A DNA stretch of 16,277 nucleotides from Polaribacter sp. (GTDB taxonomy: Bacteria; Bacteroidota; Bacteroidia; Flavobacteriales; Flavobacteriaceae): positions 1-16,277 of the forward strand of contig JANQTK010000160.1 in NCBI GenBank assembly GCA_030731695.1, written 5' to 3'. Within the stretch, counting starts at the first letter, position 1. Each line of letters starts with the position of its first letter. The position numbers were made by a program, and so were the translations under genes. Shown here piece by piece: positions 8,542 through 15,532 of the stretch. The notes under the pieces are model-generated. The model ran no database searches. It saw only the letters and a program-made list of their open reading frames with translations, and was not told the DNA's origin.

Positions 8542-9803
8542 AAACACTTCTTAAAAACGCAACAATTATAGATGCCGAAAATCAGTATCACAATCAAAAA
8601 AAGGATGTTTTAATTGCGAATGGTATCATAGAAAAAATTGACAATTCTATTGAAGTTTCTCCAGATACAACCATTGTATCATTAGAAAACCTGCATATTT
8701 CTTGCGGTTGGTTTGACACAAGTGTTTGTTTTGGAGAACCAGGTTTTGAAGAACGTGAAACTATTAAAAACGGTTTGCAAGTTGCCGCAAAAAGTGGGTT
8801 TACTGCAGTTGCTGTAAATCCAAATACACATCCTGTCATTGACTCAAAATCGGATGTTGAATTCCTCATCAACAAAGCATTAAAATTTGCCACAAAATTA
8901 TTCCCAATTGGCGCATTGACTAAAAACTGTGAAGGCAAAGATTTGGCAGAATTATTTGACATGCAACAATCAGGCGCGATTGCCTTTGGAGATTACACCA
9001 AACCAATTTCAAACGACAATTTGATGAAAATTGCCTTATTGTACGCACAAAATTTTGATGGTTTAGTATTAAGTTTTCCTAAAAACAATTCGATTGCTGC
9101 TGAAGGAATTGCGAATGAAGGAATCAACAGTACTCAATTGGGCATGAAAGGAATTCCGGCATTGGCAGAGCATCTTCAAATTTCTAGAGATTTATTTTTA
9201 CTGGAACATACTGGAGGGAAATTACATATTCCAACAATTTCAACATCTAAATCTGTTGAACTGATAAAAGAAGCAAAAAAGAAAGGATTGAAAGTTACTT
9301 GCAGTGTTGCTGTGCATCATTTGGTTTTGACAGATGATGAATTACACGCTTTTGATAGCAATTTCAAAACAACACCTCCATTAAGAACAAAAGAGGATGT
9401 AAAAGCGTTGCAAAAAGCAGTAAAATCAGGAATTATTGACATGATTACTTCTGATCACAATCCTATAGATATTGAACATAAAAAAGTGGAATTTAGCGAA
9501 GCAAAAAATGGGGTTATTGGATTAGAAAGTGCTTTTGGAGCGTTGAATAGTGTTTTGGATTTGACAGATTTCATTCCATTATTAACCTCAAAACCAAGAA
9601 ATATTTTTGGATTGGAAAAAGTAAGCATCAAAGAAGGCGCTAAAGCTGATTTATCCTTATTTAATCCAACAGAAAAAGTTGTTTTTTCAGCCAAAAACAT
9701 CTTATCAGCTTCAAAAAACAGTCCTTTTATTGATAAAAATCTTCAAGGAAAAGTGTATGGAATATTCGCGAATAATCAACTTGTTTTATCAGAACAGAAT
9801 TGA
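8538..9803 (+). CDS. Dihydroorotase-family protein (PyrC-like), probably non-catalytic
   Basis: A 421-residue amidohydrolase-superfamily protein of the type I dihydroorotase group. I chose the ATG at 8538, which overlaps the upstream stop as ATGA and gives the normal N-terminus MKTLLKNATIID; an earlier in-frame ATG at 8466 lies inside the upstream gene. Family blocks are clear: GEPGFEERETIKNG (66-79), SGFTAVAVNPNT (86-97), GAIAFGD (146-152), HHLVLTDDEL (260-269), TPPLR (279-283), ITSDHNP (303-309). The metal site is gutted: D-x-H-x-H reads Asp60-Thr-Ser62-Val-Cys64, the His of the usual VHAED block is Ser179, and the His of LHI-x-H-ST is Thr233. Asp152 and Asp306 remain. Known pseudo-dihydroorotases act as structural partners of aspartate transcarbamoylase; that role is inference here. 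Automated annotation will probably call it dihydroorotase. Confidence 0.88.
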   Translation: MKTLLKNATIIDAENQYHNQKKDVLIANGIIEKIDNSIEVSPDTTIVSLENLHISCGWFDTSVCFGEPGFEERETIKNGLQVAAKSGFTAVAVNPNTHPVIDSKSDVEFLINKALKFATKLFPIGALTKNCEGKDLAELFDMQQSGAIAFGDYTKPISNDNLMKIALLYAQNFDGLVLSFPKNNSIAAEGIANEGINSTQLGMKGIPALAEHLQISRDLFLLEHTGGKLHIPTISTSKSVELIKEAKKKGLKVTCSVAVHHLVLTDDELHAFDSNFKTTPPLRTKEDVKALQKAVKSGIIDMITSDHNPIDIEHKKVEFSEAKNGVIGLESAFGALNSVLDLTDFIPLLTSKPRNIFGLEKVSIKEGAKADLSLFNPTEKVVFSAKNILSASKNSPFIDKNLQGKVYGIFANNQLVLSEQN

Positions 9804-9851
9804 AAATCAGATCATTAAATTCACAATCCACTTTTCTTTTAAAATAAAAAC

Positions 9852-10490
9852 ATGAGTTTACAATATTTAGTAAGAGCTCCCAAAAAAGCCATTGAAAATC
9901 CACCTTTGTTAATTTTACTACATGGTTATGGAAGCAATAAAGAAGATTTATTTTCATTTGCAGAGGAATTGCCTGATGAACTTTTAATCATCAGCGCAGA
10001 AGCTCCTCATGAAATGGGTTTTGGAGGTTATGCTTGGTATGCCATTAACTTTGATGCAATGAATGGAAGGTTTTCTGATTTGGATCAAGCAAAAAAATCG
10101 ATTGATATAATTGCTAAATTCATTGATGAAATTAAAGAAAAATATCAAACAAATCCTGATAAAACGTTTATTTTAGGATTCAGTCAAGGTGCTATTTTAA
10201 GTTATTCTTTGAGCTTTTTTTATCCAAATAAAGTGCAACACGTTGTTGCTTTGAGCGGATACATCAACCAAGAATTGTTACCAAAAGAAATTTCAACAGC
10301 AATTAAAACAGATTATTATTGTTCACATGGAACTGTAGACCAAGTATTGCCAATTGAATGGGCAAGAAAAAGTAGTCCTTTTTTAACTAATTTAGGATTT
10401 GAAAATGTGTATTTTGAATATCCTGTTGGACATGGAGTGGCACCGCAAAATTTTTACAGTTTTAAATCTTGGATTGAAGAAAGATTGTAA
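9852..10490 (+). CDS. Alpha/beta-hydrolase, phospholipase/carboxylesterase family
   Basis: A 212-residue soluble esterase of the Abhydrolase_2 (phospholipase/carboxylesterase) family, close to the usual length of 200-220. The oxyanion strand motif LILLHGYGSNKEDL (20-33), the nucleophile elbow GFSQGA with Ser111, Asp163 in SHGTVDQVLP and His194 in PVGHGV make a complete Ser-Asp-His triad. There is no signal peptide, so it acts in the cytoplasm, probably on small carboxylic or acyl esters; the substrate is unknown. It starts 48 bp after the dihydroorotase-like gene with no clear promoter between, so it may be the last gene of that operon. Its stop lies 7 bp from the stop of the convergent kinase gene. 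Confidence 0.9.
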   Translation: MSLQYLVRAPKKAIENPPLLILLHGYGSNKEDLFSFAEELPDELLIISAEAPHEMGFGGYAWYAINFDAMNGRFSDLDQAKKSIDIIAKFIDEIKEKYQTNPDKTFILGFSQGAILSYSLSFFYPNKVQHVVALSGYINQELLPKEISTAIKTDYYCSHGTVDQVLPIEWARKSSPFLTNLGFENVYFEYPVGHGVAPQNFYSFKSWIEERL

Positions 10491-10497
10491 AAATAGA

Positions 10498-12021
10498 TTA
10501 CAAATTTCTCCTTAATATTTCAAGAAACTGACTTTTAGAGAATGGTTTTAGAATAAAATCCTTAAAACCTATCTCAAAATAAGAGGCAATATTATCGTTT
10601 GTATTGTTTGCAGTTATTGCTAAAATAGGCGTATTTGCGTTCGTTTTTTTGTAATTTTCTTTTTGTCGAACCAAATCATCTCCTGATAAATTCGGCATAT
10701 TAATATCTAGCAAAATTAAATCAAAAGTAGTCTTTAACATTTCGTTTAAAGCTTCCACACCATCTTTTACTAAAACAAATTCACTTTCTTGTTCTTTTAA
10801 AATATGAGAAACAATTGTTAAGTTAAAATAACTATCGTCTGCAACTAGAATTTTAATTCCTTTTAAACTTTTTTCATGCTCTAAATTTTCATCAACAATA
10901 TCAATTATATCTAATTGATTATCAATAACAAAAGGGATTTTCACTGTAAAAGAAGTTCCTTTATGTAGTTCACTATTTACAGAAATAGAACCATTCATTG
11001 CATTTACCAAACGATTAACAATGGTTAATCCTAAACCTGCACCTTTGTTAATTCGGTTATCATCTAACCGATTTTGTTTGTATTCTTCAAATATGGTTTT
11101 GGCTTGTTTTTGAGACATTCCTCTTCCAGTATCTGAAATTGTAAATGAAATAATTGCTGTATTATCCTTTTTAGCAATGAATTCAATAGCCGTTTTTACA
11201 AACCCTTTTGATGTAAATTTAATAGAATTATTCAATAAATTTATCAAAATTTGATACAGCCTTACGTCATCTCCTAATACATATCTTGGAATTCTCTTAT
11301 CAACAAAAAATTGCAACTCTACCTCCGAATTTTTATGTGTTTTTTTAAAAATTGCCCGAATTTGATTGAGTAATTTTTCTAAATTTATTGATTGATGTGC
11401 TAATTGTAATTTACCAGCCTCAATTCTTGATAAATCTAAAATATCATCTACAATTACTTGTAAATTTTTTCCTGAAATTGAGATGTATTTTAAAGATTCT
11501 TTAATTGATAGTGAGGTATTTTCTTTGTCAATCAATTCAATATAGCTCAAAATAATATGCAAAGGATTTCTAATTTCATGGCTCATCATTGCTAAAAAAA
11601 GAGATTTTTCTTTATTCGCTTTTTCAGCAATCCTGCTAAGTTTTTCTAACTCTAAATTTTTCTCATCAATTTGTCTTTTTAAAAAAAATAAATCATTCCT
11701 ACTTTGATTTAACTTATTTATGTATTTGTAAAGTGTAGTTCTGTTTTGAATAAGAATAAAAACTCCAACTTCGGATTTTAAGATTTCTGCATCGATATTA
11801 AACTCTTGATTATCTGAAATAATAATCAAAGATTCCATTTTTATAGTTTCGTTAGATGGTAAAAAATCTAAAAGATTTTCTAAAAAAGGACAGATTTCAT
11901 ATACAGATTTTGAAATTACAAATTCATTTTTTAAAAAAGTTCCATCAACAATATTTGTAATAATTCCGTTAAAATCAGTTTGAATTTCAATAAAAGTTTG
12001 TTGAATTTTGAAGGAAATCAT
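10498..12021 (-). CDS. Soluble hybrid histidine kinase with C-terminal receiver domain
   Basis: A 507-residue cytoplasmic hybrid kinase with no membrane segment. Residues 1-95 look like a small PAS-type sensor (ITNIVDGTF, SVYEICPFLENLL, ending FILIQNRT), followed by a coiled coil at about 98-140. The HisKA domain has phospho-acceptor His148 in MSHEIRNPLH. The ATPase domain shows the N-box (NLLNNSIKF, 261-269), G1 DTGRGMS (297-303) and G2 GAGLGLTI (327-334). The receiver (389-507) has the acidic pair Asp395/Asp396, phospho-acceptor Asp439 in LLDINMP, Thr470 and Lys492 in LKPFS. All catalytic residues are intact. It has no DNA-binding domain and would pass phosphate within the protein or to an unseen phosphotransfer protein. 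It is the last gene of the GTPase operon, 6 bp after the GTPase stop, which suggests it controls or reads out that GTPase. Confidence 0.94.
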   Translation of the reverse strand: MISFKIQQTFIEIQTDFNGIITNIVDGTFLKNEFVISKSVYEICPFLENLLDFLPSNETIKMESLIIISDNQEFNIDAEILKSEVGVFILIQNRTTLYKYINKLNQSRNDLFFLKRQIDEKNLELEKLSRIAEKANKEKSLFLAMMSHEIRNPLHIILSYIELIDKENTSLSIKESLKYISISGKNLQVIVDDILDLSRIEAGKLQLAHQSINLEKLLNQIRAIFKKTHKNSEVELQFFVDKRIPRYVLGDDVRLYQILINLLNNSIKFTSKGFVKTAIEFIAKKDNTAIISFTISDTGRGMSQKQAKTIFEEYKQNRLDDNRINKGAGLGLTIVNRLVNAMNGSISVNSELHKGTSFTVKIPFVIDNQLDIIDIVDENLEHEKSLKGIKILVADDSYFNLTIVSHILKEQESEFVLVKDGVEALNEMLKTTFDLILLDINMPNLSGDDLVRQKENYKKTNANTPILAITANNTNDNIASYFEIGFKDFILKPFSKSQFLEILRRNL

Positions 12022-12027
12022 TCAATT

Positions 12028-12513
12028 TTAATTTAGAGACTGTTGCGTTAGTTTTATAAAAGCATCTTCAACATTGTCGTTTTCTTTTGCACTTGTTATT
12101 AAATCAATAGTAATTGGAATATTTTTAATAATTTCAGCTAATTCTACTTCTGAAATTAAATCTTTTTTGTTTCCAACAATCGTAATATTTTTTAAACCAG
12201 AAATATTTTTTACTGTATTTAGTTGATTTTCAATATCTATATAAGTTTCTTCTCTGCTCACATCAAAAACAAACATGGCTGCACTTGCGCCTAAAAAATA
12301 CGATTTTGGTATTTTTTCTTCACCATAAGTGCCAGCAATATCCCAAATCAATAATTTAATTTCTTCTTTTTCAATACTTACAATTTTAGCACTTACACGA
12401 ACGCCAATGGTACTAATATAATCCTCAGAAAACTCATTTAATACAAATCTTCGAATTAACGATGTTTTCCCAACTCCAAAACTCCCAACCAACAATACTT
12501 TTTTAGAAATCAT
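12028..12513 (-). CDS. Small Ras/Rab-like GTPase
   Basis: A 161-residue minimal GTPase of the Ras superfamily, strikingly like eukaryotic Rab proteins. G1 P-loop is GSFGVGKTS (10-18); switch I has Thr35 in YISTIGV; G3 is WDIAGTYGEE (57-66); G4 is NKKD (115-118); G5 is TSAKE (140-144). All nucleotide-contacting motifs are present, but the residue after DxAG, the catalytic Gln of Ras/Rab, is Thr62, so intrinsic GTP hydrolysis is probably slow and may depend on a partner. There is no lipid-anchor cysteine tail; the protein ends in QQSLN soon after G5. Bacterial relatives include MglA and other prokaryotic Ras-like families used in polarity and motility. It sits 11 bp after the roadblock-like gene and 6 bp before a hybrid kinase, so it is probably the core of this operon. 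Confidence 0.93.
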   Translation of the reverse strand: MISKKVLLVGSFGVGKTSLIRRFVLNEFSEDYISTIGVRVSAKIVSIEKEEIKLLIWDIAGTYGEEKIPKSYFLGASAAMFVFDVSREETYIDIENQLNTVKNISGLKNITIVGNKKDLISEVELAEIIKNIPITIDLITSAKENDNVEDAFIKLTQQSLN

Positions 12514-12524
12514 TTATATTAATT

Positions 12525-13331
12525 CTATTTTGTGAAAGTGTTTTTAAGCAGCAAATTTAGTTTTTCTTTTTCTTTTAAATAAGTTCTATCTCTTAAAATA
12601 ATATCTGCAATTGAGTTCAAATCATCCATTAAATTTTCTTTAAATTCAGTATTGATTGCTCCAGAAGTTGCAGTTGCAATATAAATTGATGTGAAATTTA
12701 AAATTGATAATTGAAAGGTTTCAAAACGAATGTTTTCAAGATGTTGACCTTCTTTAGAAAAAGCATCTGACGCAAACGATTTAATAGCAGTTAACATGCC
12801 AGAAACCATGTCTTTATCAGCAATATTACCTCTAGAATAACTTCCAATTAACAATCCTGAATGTTCTTCAATGACAAAAACTTCTTCAATAATTGGCTCA
12901 AAAACTTCTTGTAAAACATCTTCAGCATTCGTCTTTTTTCCTTTAAAAAGTCGCTTTAAAATATGTTTTATAGAAAATTTTTCATTGATAGTTTGGTTGA
13001 TATTTTCGGAAAGTTTAGTGATTTCTGCAATAATAAATTTCTTGACCAATTTACCCATAATAGGGTAAAGTGCCTCAACAACCTCATCTTGAGATTCTTT
13101 TATTTGAACTTTGATAGTTTCAGTAATTGTAGCACCAAAATAGGTTGGAAAATTTTCTTTTAAATCTTCTATTTTCTCATCAACAATTGGCGAAACTTTT
13201 GTTTTTAGCTTTTCGCGTTCGAGGATTTCCTGACTCAACAGTTTTAAATCCTCCCTATCATCGGCTAAAAGTAGTTCTTTTAAAAGCTCAAAACGATTGT
13301 CATAATTAGTATCTGCAGTCGTTTTTTTCAT
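12525..13331 (-). CDS. GTPase-operon protein with C-terminal roadblock/longin-like domain
   Basis: A 268-residue soluble protein. The N-terminal half (about 10-145) is helical and charged, with conserved-looking pieces TETIKVQIKESQDEVVEALY (70-89) and PIMGKLVKKFI (90-100). The C-terminal part (about 150-245) alternates strands and helices: VFVIEEHSGLLIGSYSRG, then ADKDMVSGMLTAIKSF (171-186), then LSILNFTSIYIATATSG (208-224). I read this as a roadblock/LC7 or longin-like fold, the fold of MglB, which binds and regulates the small GTPase MglA. From memory, the phrase D-MVSGMLTAI also occurs in bacterial proteins of OmpA-annotated gene clusters of unclear function. It has no signal peptide or membrane helix despite that naming habit. 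It begins directly after the stop of the coiled-coil gene and lies 11 bp before the GTPase gene, fitting a GTPase regulator or effector. The fold call is inference. Confidence 0.8.
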   Translation of the reverse strand: MKKTTADTNYDNRFELLKELLLADDREDLKLLSQEILEREKLKTKVSPIVDEKIEDLKENFPTYFGATITETIKVQIKESQDEVVEALYPIMGKLVKKFIIAEITKLSENINQTINEKFSIKHILKRLFKGKKTNAEDVLQEVFEPIIEEVFVIEEHSGLLIGSYSRGNIADKDMVSGMLTAIKSFASDAFSKEGQHLENIRFETFQLSILNFTSIYIATATSGAINTEFKENLMDDLNSIADIILRDRTYLKEKEKLNLLLKNTFTK

Positions 13332-13685
13332 CTATTCTTGCAGCATCTGTGCAATTTTTTCTAATGCTTTTCCAAGTTTTCTTCTATCTGCTTTTTCATC
13401 ATCTAAATCTGCCATACGCTTATCTAAATCATCTATTAAATCTTGAAATTTATGATCCATTAAGCTCTCTAAATCTGCCAATTTATTTTCAAGATTGGTA
13501 ACAGATTCTGAAAGATTTCTACTTGTTTTATCATCTAATGTTTTGAGTTTTTCATAAACATCAGCAAATTCAGCATTGAATTGTTGAATATTTTCACCAA
13601 AAATAAGATCTCTAACTGCTGCTAATCTACTATCTACTTGATGATTAGCTGTTATTTCATTGTTTTGTTCGGTATTTTTTGCCAT
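13332..13685 (-). CDS. Small coiled-coil protein, first gene of the GTPase operon
   Basis: A 117-residue acidic, cytoplasmic protein. After a polar start (MAKNTEQNNE), residues of about 18-45 (DSRLAAVRDLIFGENIQQFN and following) form a compact motif, and about 45-115 are a nearly continuous coiled coil with heptad Leu/Ile (for example LENKLADLESLMDHKFQDLI) rich in Asp, Glu and Lys. No enzyme motif is visible. Its LRDLIFGENIQQ-type motif resembles the opening of the neighbouring 268-residue protein (FELLKELLLADDREDLKLL), suggesting a shared short domain. It probably acts as a scaffold or oligomerisation partner for the downstream roadblock-like protein, whose ATG abuts its stop codon. I know no named function. 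A good promoter lies about 80 bp upstream. Confidence 0.82.
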   Translation of the reverse strand: MAKNTEQNNEITANHQVDSRLAAVRDLIFGENIQQFNAEFADVYEKLKTLDDKTSRNLSESVTNLENKLADLESLMDHKFQDLIDDLDKRMADLDDEKADRRKLGKALEKIAQMLQE

Positions 13686-13763
13686 GTATTTTTAATCGTT
13701 GAATTAGTACTTTTTACTTTTTATTACATTAGCTAAACGTGTTTTAAAATGTAGCTATTTAGA

Positions 13764-13792
13764 CAAATATACGTTAAAAAACAAATTAACAA
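13764..13792 (-). promoter_or_regulatory. Promoter of the GTPase/hybrid kinase operon
   Basis: On the minus strand, TTG (13792-13790) is followed by an 18-bp spacer and TATATTTG (13771-13764), an exact match to the Bacteroidetes consensus TTG-N18/19-TAnnTTTG. Transcription should start at about 13755-13760, leaving a leader of about 70-75 nt before the ATG at 13685. This is the best promoter match in the window and the only one found ahead of the four packed genes. Confidence 0.6.
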
Positions 13793-13827
13793 GAGCCTAG
13801 TAAGTGATTTTAAACACCTAACAGACT

Positions 13828-13870
13828 AAAAAAAAGATATTTGATAATTTTTCGATAAAGAATTATCAAA
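13828..13870 (-). terminator. Candidate intrinsic terminator after the PAS kinase gene
   Basis: The arms TTTGATAATT (13840-13849) and AATTATCAAA (13861-13870) are perfect inverted repeats; with inner T-G, T-A and T-A pairs the stem reaches 13 bp around a 5-nt loop. Read on the minus strand, the stem is followed by TATC and a run of eight T (13835-13828). The stem is AT-rich, so strength is uncertain. It lies 240 bp past the kinase stop and just before the next promoter, as expected of a transcript boundary. Confidence 0.45.
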
Positions 13871-14110
13871 ATAGCATTTAAAAATAGGTTTGTAATATAA
13901 TATAGCAGAATTGACTTTCTTAAAAAACAAAAAAATCATTAAAAAATTAGGATATTTATTAAAAATAAGGCTAAAATCAAAATACAATTTTTGTGAAGAT
14001 TATATCTACACATTAATTAAACTGATTTTTATCAAACAAGATTCAAAAAAGGAGAAAAATTACCATTTATTATAACAAAAAGTACAAAGTGCATTTTTTT
14101 TATGATGCCT

Positions 14111-15235
14111 TTACTTTTTATTTGGTAATTCTATATAAAACTGAGTTCTTTCAGCATCATTACTTGTAAAACCGACTTTCCCTTGTAAATATTTTTCACC
14201 TAATAATTTCATACTGTAGGTTCCTAAACCTCGATTATATCCTTTTGTAGAAAAAGATCTCTGAAAAATTTGTTTTTGAACAAAGTCTGGTATGATGCTA
14301 TTATTCTTTACCCAAAATTTAATTGCATTTTCTGTCAATTTTGAACCAATCGTGATTATCGACTCTGGATTTTTTTCAGATTCTGCCGCATTTTTTAGCA
14401 TGTTTACTAAAATTCTATTTATTAATAATTTATCACTTGTAAATAAGATATTTTCACTGTTGGCATCTTTTACAATAGTTGTATGTAACGATTTATTATT
14501 TGATACCAAAACTATTGCCTCATCAATCAAATCTCCAGAAAAAACCTCGGAATATTTCACCTCTAACTCACCAGATTCTGCAGACAAAATATTTCTGAAA
14601 GAAATGATCTGATCTAGTAAAACTTTGCTGGTTTTACCAATTAAATCTATTGCTTTTGTTTTTTTTTCTTCAGTAATTGAATATTCTAAAACATCTGATA
14701 ATCCACTGATACCACCTGCTGAATTGACCAAATCATGAATAAATATTCTCTCTAATTGTAATTTTCTTTTCTCTGAACTGATATCTATAATGGTTACAAT
14801 ATAAAATTGTTTATCCGATAATTTTATAGGTACTGAAGAAATAGACAACTCTAACGAAGCTTGATCTCCATTTTTATTTGTTGTTATTCTTGTTTCTTTC
14901 TGAATTTTTTGGTTCGTTTTTTCACTTTCTATTACTGCTTGAAACGCGCCACATAAATAGCATGAAGTTGAGTTATTGCAGCCATGAGGAGACTCTTTTG
15001 CATGAATACAAGAAAGTACTTCACCAAAACGCGATCCGAAAATTGAATTATCAGAAGTAAGATCAAAATTTTTCAAAAAATCGTTGCTGGCAAATATTAT
15101 TTGTCGAGTGCTATTTAAAACTAAAGATACTGTTGAGATTGAATTAAAAATATCTTTGAAATGTATTAAGGAGTCTATAATTATTCTTTCTTGGTGTAAA
15201 TCCTCATTAGACTCTCGCTTTTTTAAATCTATCAT
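14111..15235 (-). CDS. Soluble PAS histidine kinase with four-cysteine cluster
   Basis: A 374-residue kinase with no membrane segment. The N-terminal PAS domain (about 25-155) carries Cys76, Cys86, Cys92 and Cys95 in the pattern C-x9-C-x5-C-x2-C, with GCNNSTSCYLCG at 85-96; such a cluster could bind an Fe-S centre or zinc. The dimerisation domain has the likely phospho-acceptor His167 in FIHDLVNSAGG. The ATPase domain has an N-box NMLKNAAES (278-286) and ends with the block FQRSFSTKG (324-332) and GLGTYSMKLL (336-345). The usual DxGxG box is replaced by VKNNS (309-313), a feature of this kinase subgroup rather than decay, since the other boxes are intact. It has no receiver and no partner regulator beside it. 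It lies upstream of the GTPase operon on the same strand but seems to have its own promoter and terminator. Confidence 0.9.
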   Translation of the reverse strand: MIDLKKRESNEDLHQERIIIDSLIHFKDIFNSISTVSLVLNSTRQIIFASNDFLKNFDLTSDNSIFGSRFGEVLSCIHAKESPHGCNNSTSCYLCGAFQAVIESEKTNQKIQKETRITTNKNGDQASLELSISSVPIKLSDKQFYIVTIIDISSEKRKLQLERIFIHDLVNSAGGISGLSDVLEYSITEEKKTKAIDLIGKTSKVLLDQIISFRNILSAESGELEVKYSEVFSGDLIDEAIVLVSNNKSLHTTIVKDANSENILFTSDKLLINRILVNMLKNAAESEKNPESIITIGSKLTENAIKFWVKNNSIIPDFVQKQIFQRSFSTKGYNRGLGTYSMKLLGEKYLQGKVGFTSNDAERTQFYIELPNKK

Positions 15236-15296
15236 ACTAAAAAATTTATAGGGATATATAATATAACATTCGCTTTCTATTTCAAATAGAGCTATT

Positions 15297-15304
15297 CAAA
15301 AATA
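15297..15304 (-). promoter_or_regulatory. Candidate -7 element of the PAS kinase gene (TATTTTTG)
   Basis: Read on the minus strand, 15304 to 15297 is TATTTTTG, an exact TAnnTTTG match, 61 bp before the ATG at 15235. No TTG is present at the usual upstream spacing. The surrounding 15236-15532 gap (297 bp) is AT-rich and otherwise shows only a 12-bp palindrome, GAAAATATTTTC at 15417-15428, which may be chance. Confidence 0.33.
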
Positions 15305-15532
15305 AAATTTAATCTGAAGTAATTAAATGATAAATATCAGCTATTAAGAATATAGTTGTTAATAAACAAAGTTTTTCTATTTTATTATGATTAGCGATTA
15401 GAATGGCTCTAAAACTGAAAATATTTTCTTTTGTTTTTTTAAAAAATCACGAAAAAGTGTAACTTAAAATTGCCTTAATTTTTAATAATAACAAGAAGGA
15501 AACAAATAAAAACAGCTATTCAAATAAAAAAA

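Larger units (their letters stand above)
13686..14110. other. 425-bp intergenic region between two minus-strand signalling genes
   Basis: Very AT-rich. It holds the leader and candidate promoter of the GTPase operon (13764-13792), a candidate terminator of the upstream kinase transcript (13828-13870), and a further 240 bp (13871-14110) between that hairpin and the kinase stop codon, in which I see no gene, tRNA or clear repeat. The leader (13686-13760) contains two copies of the palindrome TAGCTA (13731-13736 and 13752-13757) that could pair weakly; I attach no function to them. Confidence 0.6.

Noticed and set aside
10486..10503. Inverted repeat TTGTAA/TTACAA between convergent genes as a bidirectional terminator
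   Set aside because: Only 6 AT-rich base pairs with no U-run; it arises from the two stop codons and their neighbours.
13826..13939. A 37-codon minus-strand reading frame (MIFLFFKKVN...) in the intergenic region
   Set aside because: It is low complexity from A/T runs, runs through the hairpin and T-run of the candidate terminator, and has no upstream signal.
15417..15428. 12-bp palindrome GAAAATATTTTC as an operator
   Set aside because: A/T palindromes of this kind are expected by chance in such AT-rich sequence, and it is far (about 180 bp) from the kinase start.
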